Source: Shinella sp. XGS7
Lineage (GTDB): Bacteria > Pseudomonadota > Gammaproteobacteria > Burkholderiales > Burkholderiaceae_C
DNA length: 64,000 nucleotides
Direction: 5' to 3'
NCBI RefSeq assembly: GCF_020535565.1
Contig: NZ_CP084758.1
Span: 4,601,001-4,665,000, forward strand
Positions 17,159-25,700 of this stretch are shown here, piece by piece; position 1 is the first letter of the stretch, and every line of letters starts with the position of its first letter. Position numbers and translations under genes: made by a program. The notes beneath the pieces were generated by a model. It made no database searches, was not told the origin of the DNA, and was given only the letters and a program-made list of their open reading frames with translations.

Positions 17159-18294
17159 AGTACATGGGATCAAAGCGGGCAATGCTCCGCAATGGCTTGG
17201 GTGAGCTACTCACAGAATTGGTACCCGCGAGGGATCGATTCTTCGATCTTTTCTGCGGTTCCGGCTCAGTGGCAGGCTATGTGGCTCAACGGTTCGCCGT
17301 TCCGGTTTATGCCTGCGATCTGCAAACGTACGCTGTGGCGCTGACTGCCTGTCAAGTCGAGCAAACGGCATCCTTTGCGCACGAAGACGTCGGCGAAGCT
17401 TGGATTTCCGCTGCGGCTCAATGGCTCGCTGCTTACTCTGATGATTGGCAGCGTGCAAACAGGATACTCCCTTCCGGCCCATCATTTGATGCTTGGCGTT
17501 CGGCGGTCAAAGACGCCAGGGAGTTTTGCTCGAACCTGCCTGATGCATTCCCTACCGGAAGAGCTTACGGGGGCTATTACTACAGTCCAGTCCAAGCAAT
17601 GGTGCTGGACGCGTTGAGAGCAAGCCTTCCGTCAGCTCACCGAACTGCGGCACTTGCGGCATTGATCGATGCGGCAAGCTCATGTGCGGCTGCCCCCGGA
17701 CATACTGCCCAGCCATTTGGGACAAAAGACTCAGCGCTGCCTCATCTTGCCGCAGCCTGGGAAAGGGATGTGTCCTTGGTCTGCCTTGAGGCACTGAAAC
17801 GCAACTCAACATTTAAGGCGAAGGTTGGCGGGCAAGTCTCACACTCCGACGCGGTTTCCTTGACTCAGAAGCTGACGCCTCGCGATGTGGCATTCATTGA
17901 TCCTCCTTACTCAGAAGTTCAATACAGCCGCTTTTATCACGTGCTTGAATCGATAAGTCGCGGGTCTGTTGGGGATGTCAGTGGAGCGGGCCGATATCCG
18001 GCTCTCGCGAGTAGGCCGCAATCGAAATTTTGCCTCGTAACTAAATCCGCCGAAGCATTCGATGAACTGATGCTGGGGGTCGCATGCTCGGGAGCCGATG
18101 CACTTGTGACCTTCCCCGCACAGCATGCATCGAATGGGCTGTCGGGCGACTTAGTTGAGGCGATATCGGGCCAGTACTTCAAGGTGAAAGCACGAAAGGT
18201 CACATCACTTTTCAGCACGATGGGAGGCAATGCTATTAGCCGCCATGCACGCAAGACCGCAACCGAATTGATCCTTCACCTCGAGCCACGGTGA
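17155..18294 (+). CDS. D12-class DNA adenine-N6 methyltransferase
   Basis: 379 residues. It begins VKYMGSKRAML, the typical N-terminal motif of Dam-family enzymes. The S-adenosylmethionine motif is FDLFCGSGSVAGYVA (FxGxG, about 30-44) and the catalytic motif is DPPYS (249-253, in VAFIDPPYSEVQYSRFYHV). The order of motifs puts it in the alpha class. A long insert (about 95-245) between them, longer than in Dam, may hold the target-recognition domain. GTG at 17155 overlaps the preceding stop and gives the conserved start; ATG 17164 is the alternative. Likely modifies a specific adenine site; there is no restriction gene alongside. Confidence 0.88.
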   Translation: MKYMGSKRAMLRNGLGELLTELVPARDRFFDLFCGSGSVAGYVAQRFAVPVYACDLQTYAVALTACQVEQTASFAHEDVGEAWISAAAQWLAAYSDDWQRANRILPSGPSFDAWRSAVKDAREFCSNLPDAFPTGRAYGGYYYSPVQAMVLDALRASLPSAHRTAALAALIDAASSCAAAPGHTAQPFGTKDSALPHLAAAWERDVSLVCLEALKRNSTFKAKVGGQVSHSDAVSLTQKLTPRDVAFIDPPYSEVQYSRFYHVLESISRGSVGDVSGAGRYPALASRPQSKFCLVTKSAEAFDELMLGVACSGADALVTFPAQHASNGLSGDLVEAISGQYFKVKARKVTSLFSTMGGNAISRHARKTATELILHLEPR

Positions 18295-18493
18295 TGCCGC
18301 TTTCTACGACAAGGCCGGCACGGCACAGCTGGATGCGTGGCGGGGTCCCCAGACGGTCTACCGACATGCTAACAACCGGTCTCGCAGAGAGCATGGCTGA
18401 TCAAGAGGCGGAACATCTACAGTCTCGCGTGCCCCTCCAATCTGGCAGGCCAATGTAGTTCTCCGGAGGCGGAACCTCTATGGTGAAAGCCGG

Positions 18494-18515
18494 CCTGTCC
18501 CAAATTTGCCCCAAA
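18494..18515 (+). repeat. Right copy of the 22-bp terminal direct repeat
   Basis: CCTGTCCCAAATTTGCCCCA followed by AA; one mismatch to the copy at 13764-13785, same orientation, 67 bases inside the right boundary. The 18295-18582 interval around it has no open frame I would call a gene. Confidence 0.75.
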
Positions 18516-18582
18516 AGAGGCATGTGCTGAAACTTTTCTCTATGAAGACAAGGAGTTGGGAGCTCAGATCGGCGCACTCTTG

Positions 18583-18620
18583 AGCGGCAGATACAGGTTC
18601 GATTCCTGTCGGAGGGACCA
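18583..18620 (+). pseudogene. 3' half of the disrupted tRNA-Arg(CCU) gene (right boundary)
   Basis: Begins at the last base of the anticodon loop, then GCGGC (3' anticodon stem), variable AGAT, T arm ACAGG-TTCGATT-CCTGT, acceptor CGGAGGG, A and CCA. Its anticodon stem complements the left half at 13619-13656 exactly and does not complement the element's own tRNA (AGCGC). The preceding element sequence CTCTTGA imitates the tRNA loop. It lies only 3 bases from the end of the convergent PEP-CTERM gene. Confidence 0.82.
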
Positions 18621-18623
18621 GGT

Positions 18624-19766
18624 TCAGGCGCCGCGACGGCGCCAGGCCATCAGTGCCAGCAGGCCGCCCAGCATCAGGGCATAGCTAGCGGGCTCGGGCA
18701 CGGGGCTCAACACGAAACCGCGCACCTCGCCCGTCAGGCTGTTGCGGGCCTCGCCGGCCACCCAGCCGCCCTCGTTGATGGCGCGGGCCTCGCTCAAGTA
18801 CCAGCCCGCCTGAGCAAGCCCCGCGTCGATAAAGCGATTCAGGTCCTGCGCCGCGCCATGCTCCCAGATCGTGGCTCGGTGCTGACCGCCACCGAGGATA
18901 GAGAAGCCCACCACCGTGCCCGCGTCGTTGAGCGCGTAGGCGGACGCCCCGATGGCGCCGCCCTGGGGCAAGGTCTGCACCGAACCATCGGGGAGCCAGG
19001 TGCTGGCGCGGGTCTGGGCGTCCTCGAAGCTGGCATTGCTCTGGCCCACGACCTGACCCTGGGCATTGATCCGCGTCGCCCAGGTGAAGCGCATCTCCTC
19101 GCCCAGGGCCGCAAGCTGACGAATGGATCCATCGCTCTCCCACAGGACGGCGCCGCCGCCGCCATCCGCAGAGCCCGAGTAGCCGACAATTTGACCCCGG
19201 CCATTGATGCCATTGGCCTGGCTGTAGCTGCCGCCCAGGCTGGCCAGGGTATGAACAGTCCCGTCCGCATCCCAGCGGACCGCATCGGTTCGCGACTGCG
19301 TCGCCACGATGTGGCTGAAGGCGCCGACGATATGCCCGGCATCGTTGATGCCGTTTGCCCAGCTCTGGCCCGGCCCCAGAGTCGCCAAAGCCCTGGCCCG
19401 GCCATCCCGGCTCCAGGCGGTCGCGAAATACTCGGGGCTGTCGGGCGCGCGCCCGAGCAGCGACACCCCCACCACGGTGCCCGCAGCATCAACCGCCGAG
19501 GCCCGGCTGGCGAGTGCACCCCTCATGAGGTCCAGCTCGATCCGCGCCCCATCGAGCTGCCAGAGGCTGGCTCTTGTGCCGCCGTCCAAGGCGATGACAT
19601 CGCCCGTCACCAGCCCCGAGGCATTGAGGCCCCAGGCCGTGCTGCCTGAGGCGCCCTGTGTGTCCAGCAGACTGGTTCGATACCCGCTGGCCAGCGCCGC
19701 GCTCGCAGAGATGGCCAGCCCGCAGGCCAGCAGTGCGGCAACGGCCGCATTGCGTTTGATCTTCAT
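18624..19766 (-). CDS. PEP-CTERM sorted protein with HAF repeats
   Basis: 380 residues. A signal peptide (MKIKRNAAVAALLACGLAIS) ends around residue 28. The body consists of repeated units with cores like INDAGHIVGAF, INGRGQIVGYS, INAQGQVVGQS and LNDAGTVVGFS (HAF extracellular repeats). The C-terminus is a standard PEP-CTERM sorting signal: VPEPASYALM, a hydrophobic helix, then RRRGA. It should be exported and processed by an exosortase (not in this window) and end up at the surface or in exopolysaccharide. ATG 19766 has a GGAGAAG ribosome site; starting at 19850 would place charged residues before the signal peptide. Confidence 0.9.
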   Translation of the reverse strand: MKIKRNAAVAALLACGLAISASAALASGYRTSLLDTQGASGSTAWGLNASGLVTGDVIALDGGTRASLWQLDGARIELDLMRGALASRASAVDAAGTVVGVSLLGRAPDSPEYFATAWSRDGRARALATLGPGQSWANGINDAGHIVGAFSHIVATQSRTDAVRWDADGTVHTLASLGGSYSQANGINGRGQIVGYSGSADGGGGAVLWESDGSIRQLAALGEEMRFTWATRINAQGQVVGQSNASFEDAQTRASTWLPDGSVQTLPQGGAIGASAYALNDAGTVVGFSILGGGQHRATIWEHGAAQDLNRFIDAGLAQAGWYLSEARAINEGGWVAGEARNSLTGEVRGFVLSPVPEPASYALMLGGLLALMAWRRRGA

Positions 19767-19880
19767 CGTTTCTTCTCCCTGGTCTTGCCGTTCTTCGTCG
19801 GTACGCCTGAAGCCCGGTCTGCACCGGGCCGCCGGCACGAACATGCTCACTCCCGTGGCATGGACGCACCAGCGCCGCCG

Positions 19881-19908
19881 ACTATAGCCAGGGCGGTATC
19901 AAGTCCAA
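19881..19908 (-). promoter_or_regulatory. Sigma-70 promoter candidate for the HAF-repeat gene
   Basis: On the minus strand TTGGAC (19908-19903), spacer 16, TATAGT (19886-19881), located 115 bases before the start codon. Confidence 0.4.
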
Positions 19909-19915
19909 CGCTCGA

Positions 19916-19935
19916 GTCCCCTGCATCCAGGGGAC
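19916..19935 (-). terminator. Hairpin after fbpB, possible terminator
   Basis: Perfect 8-bp stem GTCCCCTG/CAGGGGAC with a 4-base loop, 34 bases after the fbpB stop. No T run follows, so termination is not certain. Confidence 0.4.
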
Positions 19936-19969
19936 CGGCAGCCGGCCGGGCCAGCCAGGGGCGGCAGAG

Positions 19970-21595
19970 CTAGCCCCGCCGCATCGCCCGCGACAGCATG
20001 ATCACCGGGATCAGCCCCACCAGCACGATGGCCAGGGAGGGCAGCGCGGCCTCGCCCAGGCGCTCGTCGCGGGCCAGTTGGTAGGCCACCACGGCCAGGG
20101 TGTCGCTGTTGAAGGGGCGCAGCACCAGGGTGGCGGGCAGCTCCTTCATCACGTCCACAAAGACCAGCAGGGCCGCGGCCAGGGCCGAGCGGGCCAGGAG
20201 CGGCGCGTGCACCTCCAGAAAGAGGCGGCGGCGCGAGGCGCCCAGCATGCGGGCGGTCTCGTCCATGGTGGGCGAGATGCGGGCATAGCCGGCCTCCAGG
20301 GACTGCAGGGCCACGCCCGAGAAGCGCACCATATAGGCATAGAGCAGGCCGAGGATGGTGCCCGTCATCAGGGCCGGCAGGCCCAAGCTGGGCCAGCGCT
20401 CCTGCAGCCAGCCCAGGGGCAGCAGGATGCCGATGGCGATCACCGCGCCGGGCACGGCATAACCCAGGGACACCACGCGCGAGGACGCCTGCAGCAGCGG
20501 GTCGCGGCCGGCGCCACCGGCCAGTCGCCCCGCGCGGCCCAGCCAGGCCAGCACCAGGGCCAGGACCACGGCCAGCAGGGCCGCCAGGCCGGCGAGCTTG
20601 AGGCTGCTCACGCTCCACTGACCGAAGCGCTCCAGCGGCAGGCCCAGCTCGTTGTGCAGGGCTTCCTGCCAGAGCAGGCGCAGCAGCACCAGCACCGGCA
20701 ACACAAAGCCCAGCAGGATGGGCAGGGTGCACATCAGCCAGGCGACCAGGGCCGGCCAGCCGCGCAGGGCCAGGGGCCGGGCCTCGGCCGCATGCAGGGC
20801 GCCGCTGCGGCTGCTGGCAAAGCGCAGCCGCGCCTGGGCGCGCTGCTCCAGCCACAGCAGGCCGGCCACCGCCACCAGCAGCACCGAGGCGAGCTGGGCC
20901 GCGGCCGTCTTGTCATTCATCACCAACCAGGCCTTGTAGACCCCGGTGGTCAGGGTGGTGAGGCCGAAATAGGCGCCCACGCCATAGTCGGCCAGAGTCT
21001 CCATCAGGGCCAGGGCGATGCCGGCGGCCAGCGCCGGCCGCGCCAGCGGCAGGGCCACCTCGCGCACCCGGCGCAGGGTGCCGGCGCCCAGCATGCGAGC
21101 GGCCTCCATCAGGGCCACGCCGCGCTCGGTCAGGGCGGTGCGGGCCAGCAGATAGACATAGGGGTAGAGGCAGAGCACGAAGAGCGCAATGGCACCGGGC
21201 AGGCTGCGCACATCGGGCCAGAGCGCGCCCTGGGCGCCGGTGAGCGCACGCAGCCAGGTCTGCAAGGGGCCGCTGTACTGCAGGGCATCGGTATAGGCAT
21301 AGGCCGCCACATAGGCCGGCATGGCCATGGGCAGCAGCAGGCCCCACTCGAAGAAGCGCCGGCCCGGGAAGTCGAACAGGCTCACCGCCGCCGCCGTGGA
21401 CCCGCCCAGCAGAGCCACGCCCAGGGCCACGCTCACCGAGAGCAGCAAGGAGGCCCAGGCGTACTCGGGCAGCACGGTCTGCAACTGGTGACTCAGGATG
21501 TCCAGGGCCTGGGCATCCAGCGCCAGCCAGGAACCCAGGATGCCCAGCACGGGCACGGTCAGCAGCAGGCAGAACAGGGTGACGAGACGCAGCAT
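19970..21595 (-). CDS. fbpB: Ferric iron ABC transporter permease (double-module FbpB/SfuB type)
   Basis: 541 residues with about twelve hydrophobic segments in two halves. Each half carries a permease EAA-type loop: EAARMLGAGTLRRVREVALPL in the first and ETARMLGASRRRLFLEVHAPL in the second. This fused double-permease layout is typical of FbpB/SfuB/HitB Fe(3+) importers. The start ATG 21595 (MLRLVTLFCLLL) is preferred to an upstream start at 21688, which overlaps fbpC. It is divergent from the ATPase gene fbpC. The periplasmic binding protein gene (fbpA) is not in this window. Confidence 0.88.
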   Translation of the reverse strand: MLRLVTLFCLLLTVPVLGILGSWLALDAQALDILSHQLQTVLPEYAWASLLLSVSVALGVALLGGSTAAAVSLFDFPGRRFFEWGLLLPMAMPAYVAAYAYTDALQYSGPLQTWLRALTGAQGALWPDVRSLPGAIALFVLCLYPYVYLLARTALTERGVALMEAARMLGAGTLRRVREVALPLARPALAAGIALALMETLADYGVGAYFGLTTLTTGVYKAWLVMNDKTAAAQLASVLLVAVAGLLWLEQRAQARLRFASSRSGALHAAEARPLALRGWPALVAWLMCTLPILLGFVLPVLVLLRLLWQEALHNELGLPLERFGQWSVSSLKLAGLAALLAVVLALVLAWLGRAGRLAGGAGRDPLLQASSRVVSLGYAVPGAVIAIGILLPLGWLQERWPSLGLPALMTGTILGLLYAYMVRFSGVALQSLEAGYARISPTMDETARMLGASRRRLFLEVHAPLLARSALAAALLVFVDVMKELPATLVLRPFNSDTLAVVAYQLARDERLGEAALPSLAIVLVGLIPVIMLSRAMRRG

Positions 21596-21632
21596 GCTCG
21601 GCGCCGCCCGGCGGGGCGGCTTGACAGGTATC

Positions 21633-21653
21633 AAATGAGAACGAGGCGCATTC
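21633..21653. promoter_or_regulatory. Fur-box-like site between fbpB and fbpC
   Basis: AAATGAGAACGAGGCGCATT is close to the betaproteobacterial Fur consensus (AATGAGAAT-N-ATTCTCATT), with a good left half and a poorer right half. It lies in the 91-bp divergent interval. A TTGACA is at 21621 just next to it. Iron-dependent repression is expected for these genes. Confidence 0.45.
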
Positions 21654-21686
21654 GGCAGCCTCGGCAAGCCCGGTATCATAGGCCCC

Positions 21687-22781
21687 ATGTTTCTCGCACT
21701 TGACCAGGTCGGCCTGCACTACCCGGGCGCGGCCGGTGGCCGCCAGGCGGTGGACGGCGTTTCCTTCGGCCTGACGCGCGGCCAGATCGGTGTGCTGATC
21801 GGCCCCTCGGGTTGCGGCAAGACCTCGCTGCTGCGCTCCATCGCGGGGCTGGAGCGCTTGTCCAGCGGCCGCATCCGCATTGCCGGTGAACTGCTGGCCG
21901 ATGCCGCCAGCGGCCTGCACACCCCGCCCGAGGCGCGCAAGATCGGCATGGTCTTCCAGGCCTATGCGCTCTTTCCCAACCTGACCGTGGCCGACAATAT
22001 CGGCTTCGGCCTGCGCCATCTGGCCCGCGGCGAGCGCCAGGACCGCATCCACCAGGTGCTGGACCTGGTGGGCCTGGCCCACGCCGCCAAGCGTGCGCCG
22101 CACCAGCTTTCGGGCGGCCAGCAGCAGCGCGTGGCGCTTGCCCGCGCGCTCGTCTACCGGCCGCGCATGGTGCTGATGGACGAACCGCTCTCCAGCCTGG
22201 ACGTGGACCTGCGGGAGCACCTCTCGCAGGAGCTGCGCGGCATCCTGCAGCAAAGCGACACCACCGCCCTCTTCGTCACCCACGACCAGGCCGAGGCTTT
22301 CGCCCTGGGCGACCGCGTGGGTGTGATGCACCAGGGCCGGCTGGAGCAGTGGGACGAGTCCTATGCCGTCTATCACCGCCCCGCCACCCGCTTCGTGGCC
22401 GACTTCATCGGCCACGGCGTGTTCGCCCCGGCCCGCGTGGTGGCGGGCGCCAGCGGTCCGGTGGTGCAGACCCCGCTGGGCGAGCTCAGCGATGCGGGTG
22501 AATGCGCCCTGCCCGAGGCCTACCCCGGCGGCGAATGCGAGGTGCTGCTGCGGGCCGACGACATCGTGCACGACGACGACGCGCCGGTGAAGGCGCAGAT
22601 CGAGCGCAAGATCTTCCGCGGCGCCGAGTTCCTCTACACCCTGCGCCTGGTCAGCGGCGAGCGCCTGGTGGCCCATGTGCCCTCGCACCACGACCACCAG
22701 GTGGGCGAGTGGATCGGCATACGCGCCCATGTGGACCATGTGGTCACCTTCCCGCGCCCGCAGCCGCAGGCGGCGGATTGA
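21687..22781 (+). CDS. fbpC: Ferric iron ABC transporter ATP-binding protein
   Basis: 364 residues. Walker A is GPSGCGKTS (about 39-47), Q-loop [11 protein letters not shown], signature LSGGQQQR, Walker B VLMDEP, H-loop VTHDQAEA. The C-terminal about 110 residues form a TOBE-like regulatory domain as in FbpC/PotA-type ATPases. Divergent from fbpB with a shared Fur-like site. Powers import of Fe(3+) from the periplasm. Confidence 0.9.
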   Translation: MFLALDQVGLHYPGAAGGRQAVDGVSFGLTRGQIGVLIGPSGCGKTSLLRSIAGLERLSSGRIRIAGELLADAASGLHTPPEARKIGMVFQAYALFPNLTVADNIGFGLRHLARGERQDRIHQVLDLVGLAHAAKRAPHQLSGGQQQRVALARALVYRPRMVLMDEPLSSLDVDLREHLSQELRGILQQSDTTALFVTHDQAEAFALGDRVGVMHQGRLEQWDESYAVYHRPATRFVADFIGHGVFAPARVVAGASGPVVQTPLGELSDAGECALPEAYPGGECEVLLRADDIVHDDDAPVKAQIERKIFRGAEFLYTLRLVSGERLVAHVPSHHDHQVGEWIGIRAHVDHVVTFPRPQPQAAD

Positions 22782-22988
22782 GCGGTGCGAGGCGAGCCGG
22801 GCAAAGCCCCCATTCGTGTAAACGGACGCAAAGTCCGCTTGAATGCGACGAAATAGCCCATCAAATGGGGGCCTCTACCGAGGCTTGCCCATCTGCTGCG
22901 GCCTATACTGGCCGCGGGGTTCTTGAGGCCCGCGCTGGCGGGGCAAGACCTGGAATGGCTGTACATCACCGATAGGAACACTCGCATC

Positions 22989-24422
22989 ATGGGTGCCAAA
23001 CTGAAAGTTGCTGGCTGGGTCGCCTTGGGCGCCATGGCCGGTGCGATGACCACGATGCAGCTGCAGGCCAATGCGCGCAGCAGCCTGTCGCCGCTGCCGC
23101 TGGAAGAGCTGCAGCAGCTCGCCGCCGTGTTCGGCATGGTCAAGAGCGACTATGTGGAACCGGTTGACGAGAAGAAACTCATCAACGACGCGATCTCCGG
23201 CATGGTGGCCGGCCTGGATCCGCATTCGCAGTTCTTCGACAAGAAGAGCTTCAAGGAATTCCGCGAGGGCACGACCGGCAAGTTCGTCGGCGTGGGCATC
23301 GAGATCGGCATGGAAGACGGCCTGGTCAAGATCGTCTCCCCCATCGAAGGCAGCCCCGCCTTCCGCGCCGGCCTCAAGAGCGGTGACCTGATCAGCAAGA
23401 TCGACGACACCGCGGTCAAGGGCCTGGGGCTGGACCAGGCGGTCAAGAAGATGCGCGGCGAGCCCAACACCAAGGTCACGCTGATGATCTTCCGCAAGTC
23501 GGAGAGCCGCAGCTTCCCCGTCACCATCACCCGCGAAGAAATCCGCGTGCAGAGCGTGCGCGCTAAGGTGGTGGAGCCCGGCTACGCCTGGCTGCGCGTG
23601 AGCCAGTTCCAGGACCGCACGGTGGACGACTTCGCCAAGAAGCTGGAAGAGATTTACAAGCAGGAGCCCAACCTCAAGGGCCTGGTGCTGGACCTGCGCA
23701 ATGACCCGGGCGGCCTGCTCGAGGGCGCGGTGGCCGTGTCCTCGGCCTTCCTGCCCAAGGATGTGGACGTGGTGTCCACCAACGGCCAGATCGCCGACTC
23801 CAAGGCCAATTTCAAGGCCAGCCCCGACTACTACCTGCGTCGCGGCGGCGTGGATCCGCTCAAGAAGCTGCCGGCTGCGCTGAAGAACGTGCCCCTGGTG
23901 GTGCTGGTCAACGAAGGCTCGGCTTCGGCCAGTGAGATCGTGGCCGGTGCCCTGCAGGACCACAAGCGCGCCACCGTGATGGGCGCCCAGACCTTCGGCA
24001 AGGGTTCGGTGCAGACCGTGCGCCAGCTCAGCCCCGAGACGGCGCTCAAAATCACCACCGCGCGCTACTACACCCCCAGCGGCCGCTCCATCCAGGCCAA
24101 GGGCATCGTGCCCGACGTGATGCTGGACGAGACCGCCGAGGGCAATGTCTTCGCCGCCCTGCGCATGCGCGAGGCCGACCTCGAGAAGCACCTGAACAAC
24201 GGCCCCGAAGAGAAGGACGAGGCCCGCGAGAAGGCACGCGAGGAAGCCCGCCAGAAGCTGGAAGCCGAGTACGCCAAGAAGAACGAGCCGCCCAAGCCCC
24301 TGCCGGAGTTCGGCTCGGCCGAGGACTTCCCGCTGCAGCAGGCCCTGAACCAGCTCAAGGGCCGCCCGGTGGCCGTGTCCAAGACCGCCACCGAGCGCAA
24401 GGCCGAGGCCAAGGTCGAGTGA
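22989..24422 (+). CDS. ctpA: CtpA, C-terminal processing serine protease (S41 family)
   Basis: 477 residues. The N-terminal membrane/signal segment (about 5-25) keeps it at the periplasmic side. The PDZ domain spans about 85-170 (FVGVGIEIGMEDG...GLKSGDLISKID). The protease domain has GSASASE (310-316) and the general-base lysine in TFGKGSVQT (Lys338). A charged Glu/Lys/Arg-rich C-terminal helix (about 390-435) follows. It degrades or processes periplasmic proteins and acts on peptidoglycan hydrolases in other bacteria. ATG 22989 (MGAKLKVAGW) is the conserved start. A TATACT box is at 22904-22909. The 207-base gap before it holds no gene. Confidence 0.9.
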   Translation: MGAKLKVAGWVALGAMAGAMTTMQLQANARSSLSPLPLEELQQLAAVFGMVKSDYVEPVDEKKLINDAISGMVAGLDPHSQFFDKKSFKEFREGTTGKFVGVGIEIGMEDGLVKIVSPIEGSPAFRAGLKSGDLISKIDDTAVKGLGLDQAVKKMRGEPNTKVTLMIFRKSESRSFPVTITREEIRVQSVRAKVVEPGYAWLRVSQFQDRTVDDFAKKLEEIYKQEPNLKGLVLDLRNDPGGLLEGAVAVSSAFLPKDVDVVSTNGQIADSKANFKASPDYYLRRGGVDPLKKLPAALKNVPLVVLVNEGSASASEIVAGALQDHKRATVMGAQTFGKGSVQTVRQLSPETALKITTARYYTPSGRSIQAKGIVPDVMLDETAEGNVFAALRMREADLEKHLNNGPEEKDEAREKAREEARQKLEAEYAKKNEPPKPLPEFGSAEDFPLQQALNQLKGRPVAVSKTATERKAEAKVE

Positions 24423-24445
24423 TCGCCCGCCCCGCCTCTGCATGA

Positions 24446-24473
24446 AAAACGGCCCGCTGCTGCGGGCCGTTTT
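24446..24473. terminator. Bidirectional terminator between ctpA and the MFS gene
   Basis: A 12-bp stem AAAACGGCCCGC / GCGGGCCGTTTT with loop TGCT, with A/T ends on both sides, between two convergent genes. Confidence 0.85.
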
Positions 24474-24491
24474 ACTTTGTGGTGCCGGGCT

Positions 24492-25700
24492 TCAGCGACG
24501 CAGGCGCACCACCAGGGCCGAGGCTGCCGCGGCGGCTGCCAGCGCACACACGCCGCGCCAGCCGAAGGCACCCATGGCCAGGCCGCCCAGCCAGGCGCCC
24601 AGGCTCATGCCGATGAACATGGCCCCGATCAACACCGCATTGAGCCGGCTGCGCGCCGCGGGCTCCAGGCCGTAGACGATGCTCTGGTGCGAAACCAGGC
24701 TGGCCTGGAAGCCCAGGTCAAAGACCAGGGCCGCCCCGGCGATCAGCCACAGGCTCTGCGGGCCCAGGGCCATCAGCAAAAAGGACGCGAGCACCAGACT
24801 GGCGCCGATGCGGATCACCCGAGCCGGACCGCGGCGGTCCGCCAGGGCACCGGCCAGGGGCGCGGCCAGGGCGCCGGCAGCACCGGCCAGGCCGAAGGCG
24901 CCAGCCGCGGCGCTGCCCAGTTGCAGGGGCGGCTGGCTCAGCATCAGGGCCAGGGTGGACCAGAAGGCGCTGAAGCCCACGGCCAGCAGCCCCTGGGCCA
25001 GGGCCGCGCGGCGCAGCTCGCGATAGCGCCCCAGCAGCCCCCCCAGGCTGGCCAGCAAGGCGCCGTAGGACAGGCGGGTGGTCGGTGCAAAGCGCGGCAG
25101 GCCGCGCCACAGGGCCAGGCCCAGCAGGGCAATGCTCAGGGCCGCGCAGAGGAACACGATGCGCCAGCCCCATTGCTGGGCCACGGCGCCGGCCGCCACG
25201 CGCGAGAGCAGGATGCCCAGCAGCAGGCCCGTCATCACCGTGCCCACGGTGCGGCCGCGCTGCGCGTCGGGCGAGAGCGCGGCCGCGGCGGGCACCAGGT
25301 CCTGGGCCAGGGTGGCGCTCAGGCCGATCACCGCGCTGGCCAGCCACAGCACCCAGAGCTGAGGCGCGAAAGCTGCCAGCAGCAGGGCCGCCAGCAGCAG
25401 CACGGTCTTGATCAGGATGATGCGGCGCCGGTCATAGCGGTCACCCAGCGGGGCCAGCAACAGAATGCCCGCGGCGTAGCCCAGCTGGGTCAGCGTGGGC
25501 ACCAGGCCGATGCTGGCGCTGCTGGCCCCGAACTGCGCGGCCAGGGCCGCCAGCATGGGCTGGGCGTAGTAAAGACTGGCCACCGAGAGACCGGCACCGC
25601 TGGCCAGCAGCAGCACCAGAGAGCGGGACAGAGCGGCCTGGGCCGGCGGCACCGGCGGCGCCAGCCCCGGCGAGGTCGGCAGGGAATTGCAAGCAGACAT
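24492..25700 (-). CDS. Major facilitator superfamily transporter
   Basis: 402 residues with about twelve hydrophobic segments. The loop motif after the second helix is GDRYDRRR (consensus G-x-x-x-D-R-x-G-R/K-R), and GALADRRGPARV appears in the second half, as in the YnfM-like drug/arabinose efflux group. Substrate unknown. Divergent from a LysR gene 96 bases away, which is the usual regulator-efflux pump arrangement. Confidence 0.85.
   Translation of the reverse strand: MSACNSLPTSPGLAPPVPPAQAALSRSLVLLLASGAGLSVASLYYAQPMLAALAAQFGASSASIGLVPTLTQLGYAAGILLLAPLGDRYDRRRIILIKTVLLLAALLLAAFAPQLWVLWLASAVIGLSATLAQDLVPAAAALSPDAQRGRTVGTVMTGLLLGILLSRVAAGAVAQQWGWRIVFLCAALSIALLGLALWRGLPRFAPTTRLSYGALLASLGGLLGRYRELRRAALAQGLLAVGFSAFWSTLALMLSQPPLQLGSAAAGAFGLAGAAGALAAPLAGALADRRGPARVIRIGASLVLASFLLMALGPQSLWLIAGAALVFDLGFQASLVSHQSIVYGLEPAARSRLNAVLIGAMFIGMSLGAWLGGLAMGAFGWRGVCALAAAAAASALVVRLRR

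Larger units (their letters stand above)
13657..18582 (+). mobile_element. Genomic element inserted in the anticodon loop of tRNA-Arg(CCU)
   Basis: About 4.9 kb lies between the two halves of one tRNA gene. It has lower G+C than its surroundings (roughly mid-50s percent by eye against about 70%), mixed codon use, and a near-identical 22-bp direct repeat near each end. It carries a complete replacement tRNA-Arg(CCU) gene with a group I intron and a three-gene operon. No integrase, transposase or relaxase is present, so mobility must have been lost or is supplied elsewhere. The exact edges are uncertain by up to 7 bases, because the right-hand loop (CTCTTGA) resembles the target loop (CTCCTAA). 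Confidence 0.8.

Noticed and set aside
14274..18294. Calling the element a Dnd phosphorothioation system
   Set aside because: Only the DGQHR (DndB-like) domain is present; dndA, C, D, E and the sspB/dndFGH partners are absent.
18295..18582. Small genes between the methyltransferase and the right end of the element
   Set aside because: Short open frames here lack ribosome sites and sensible composition; the stretch looks like the recombination end of the element.
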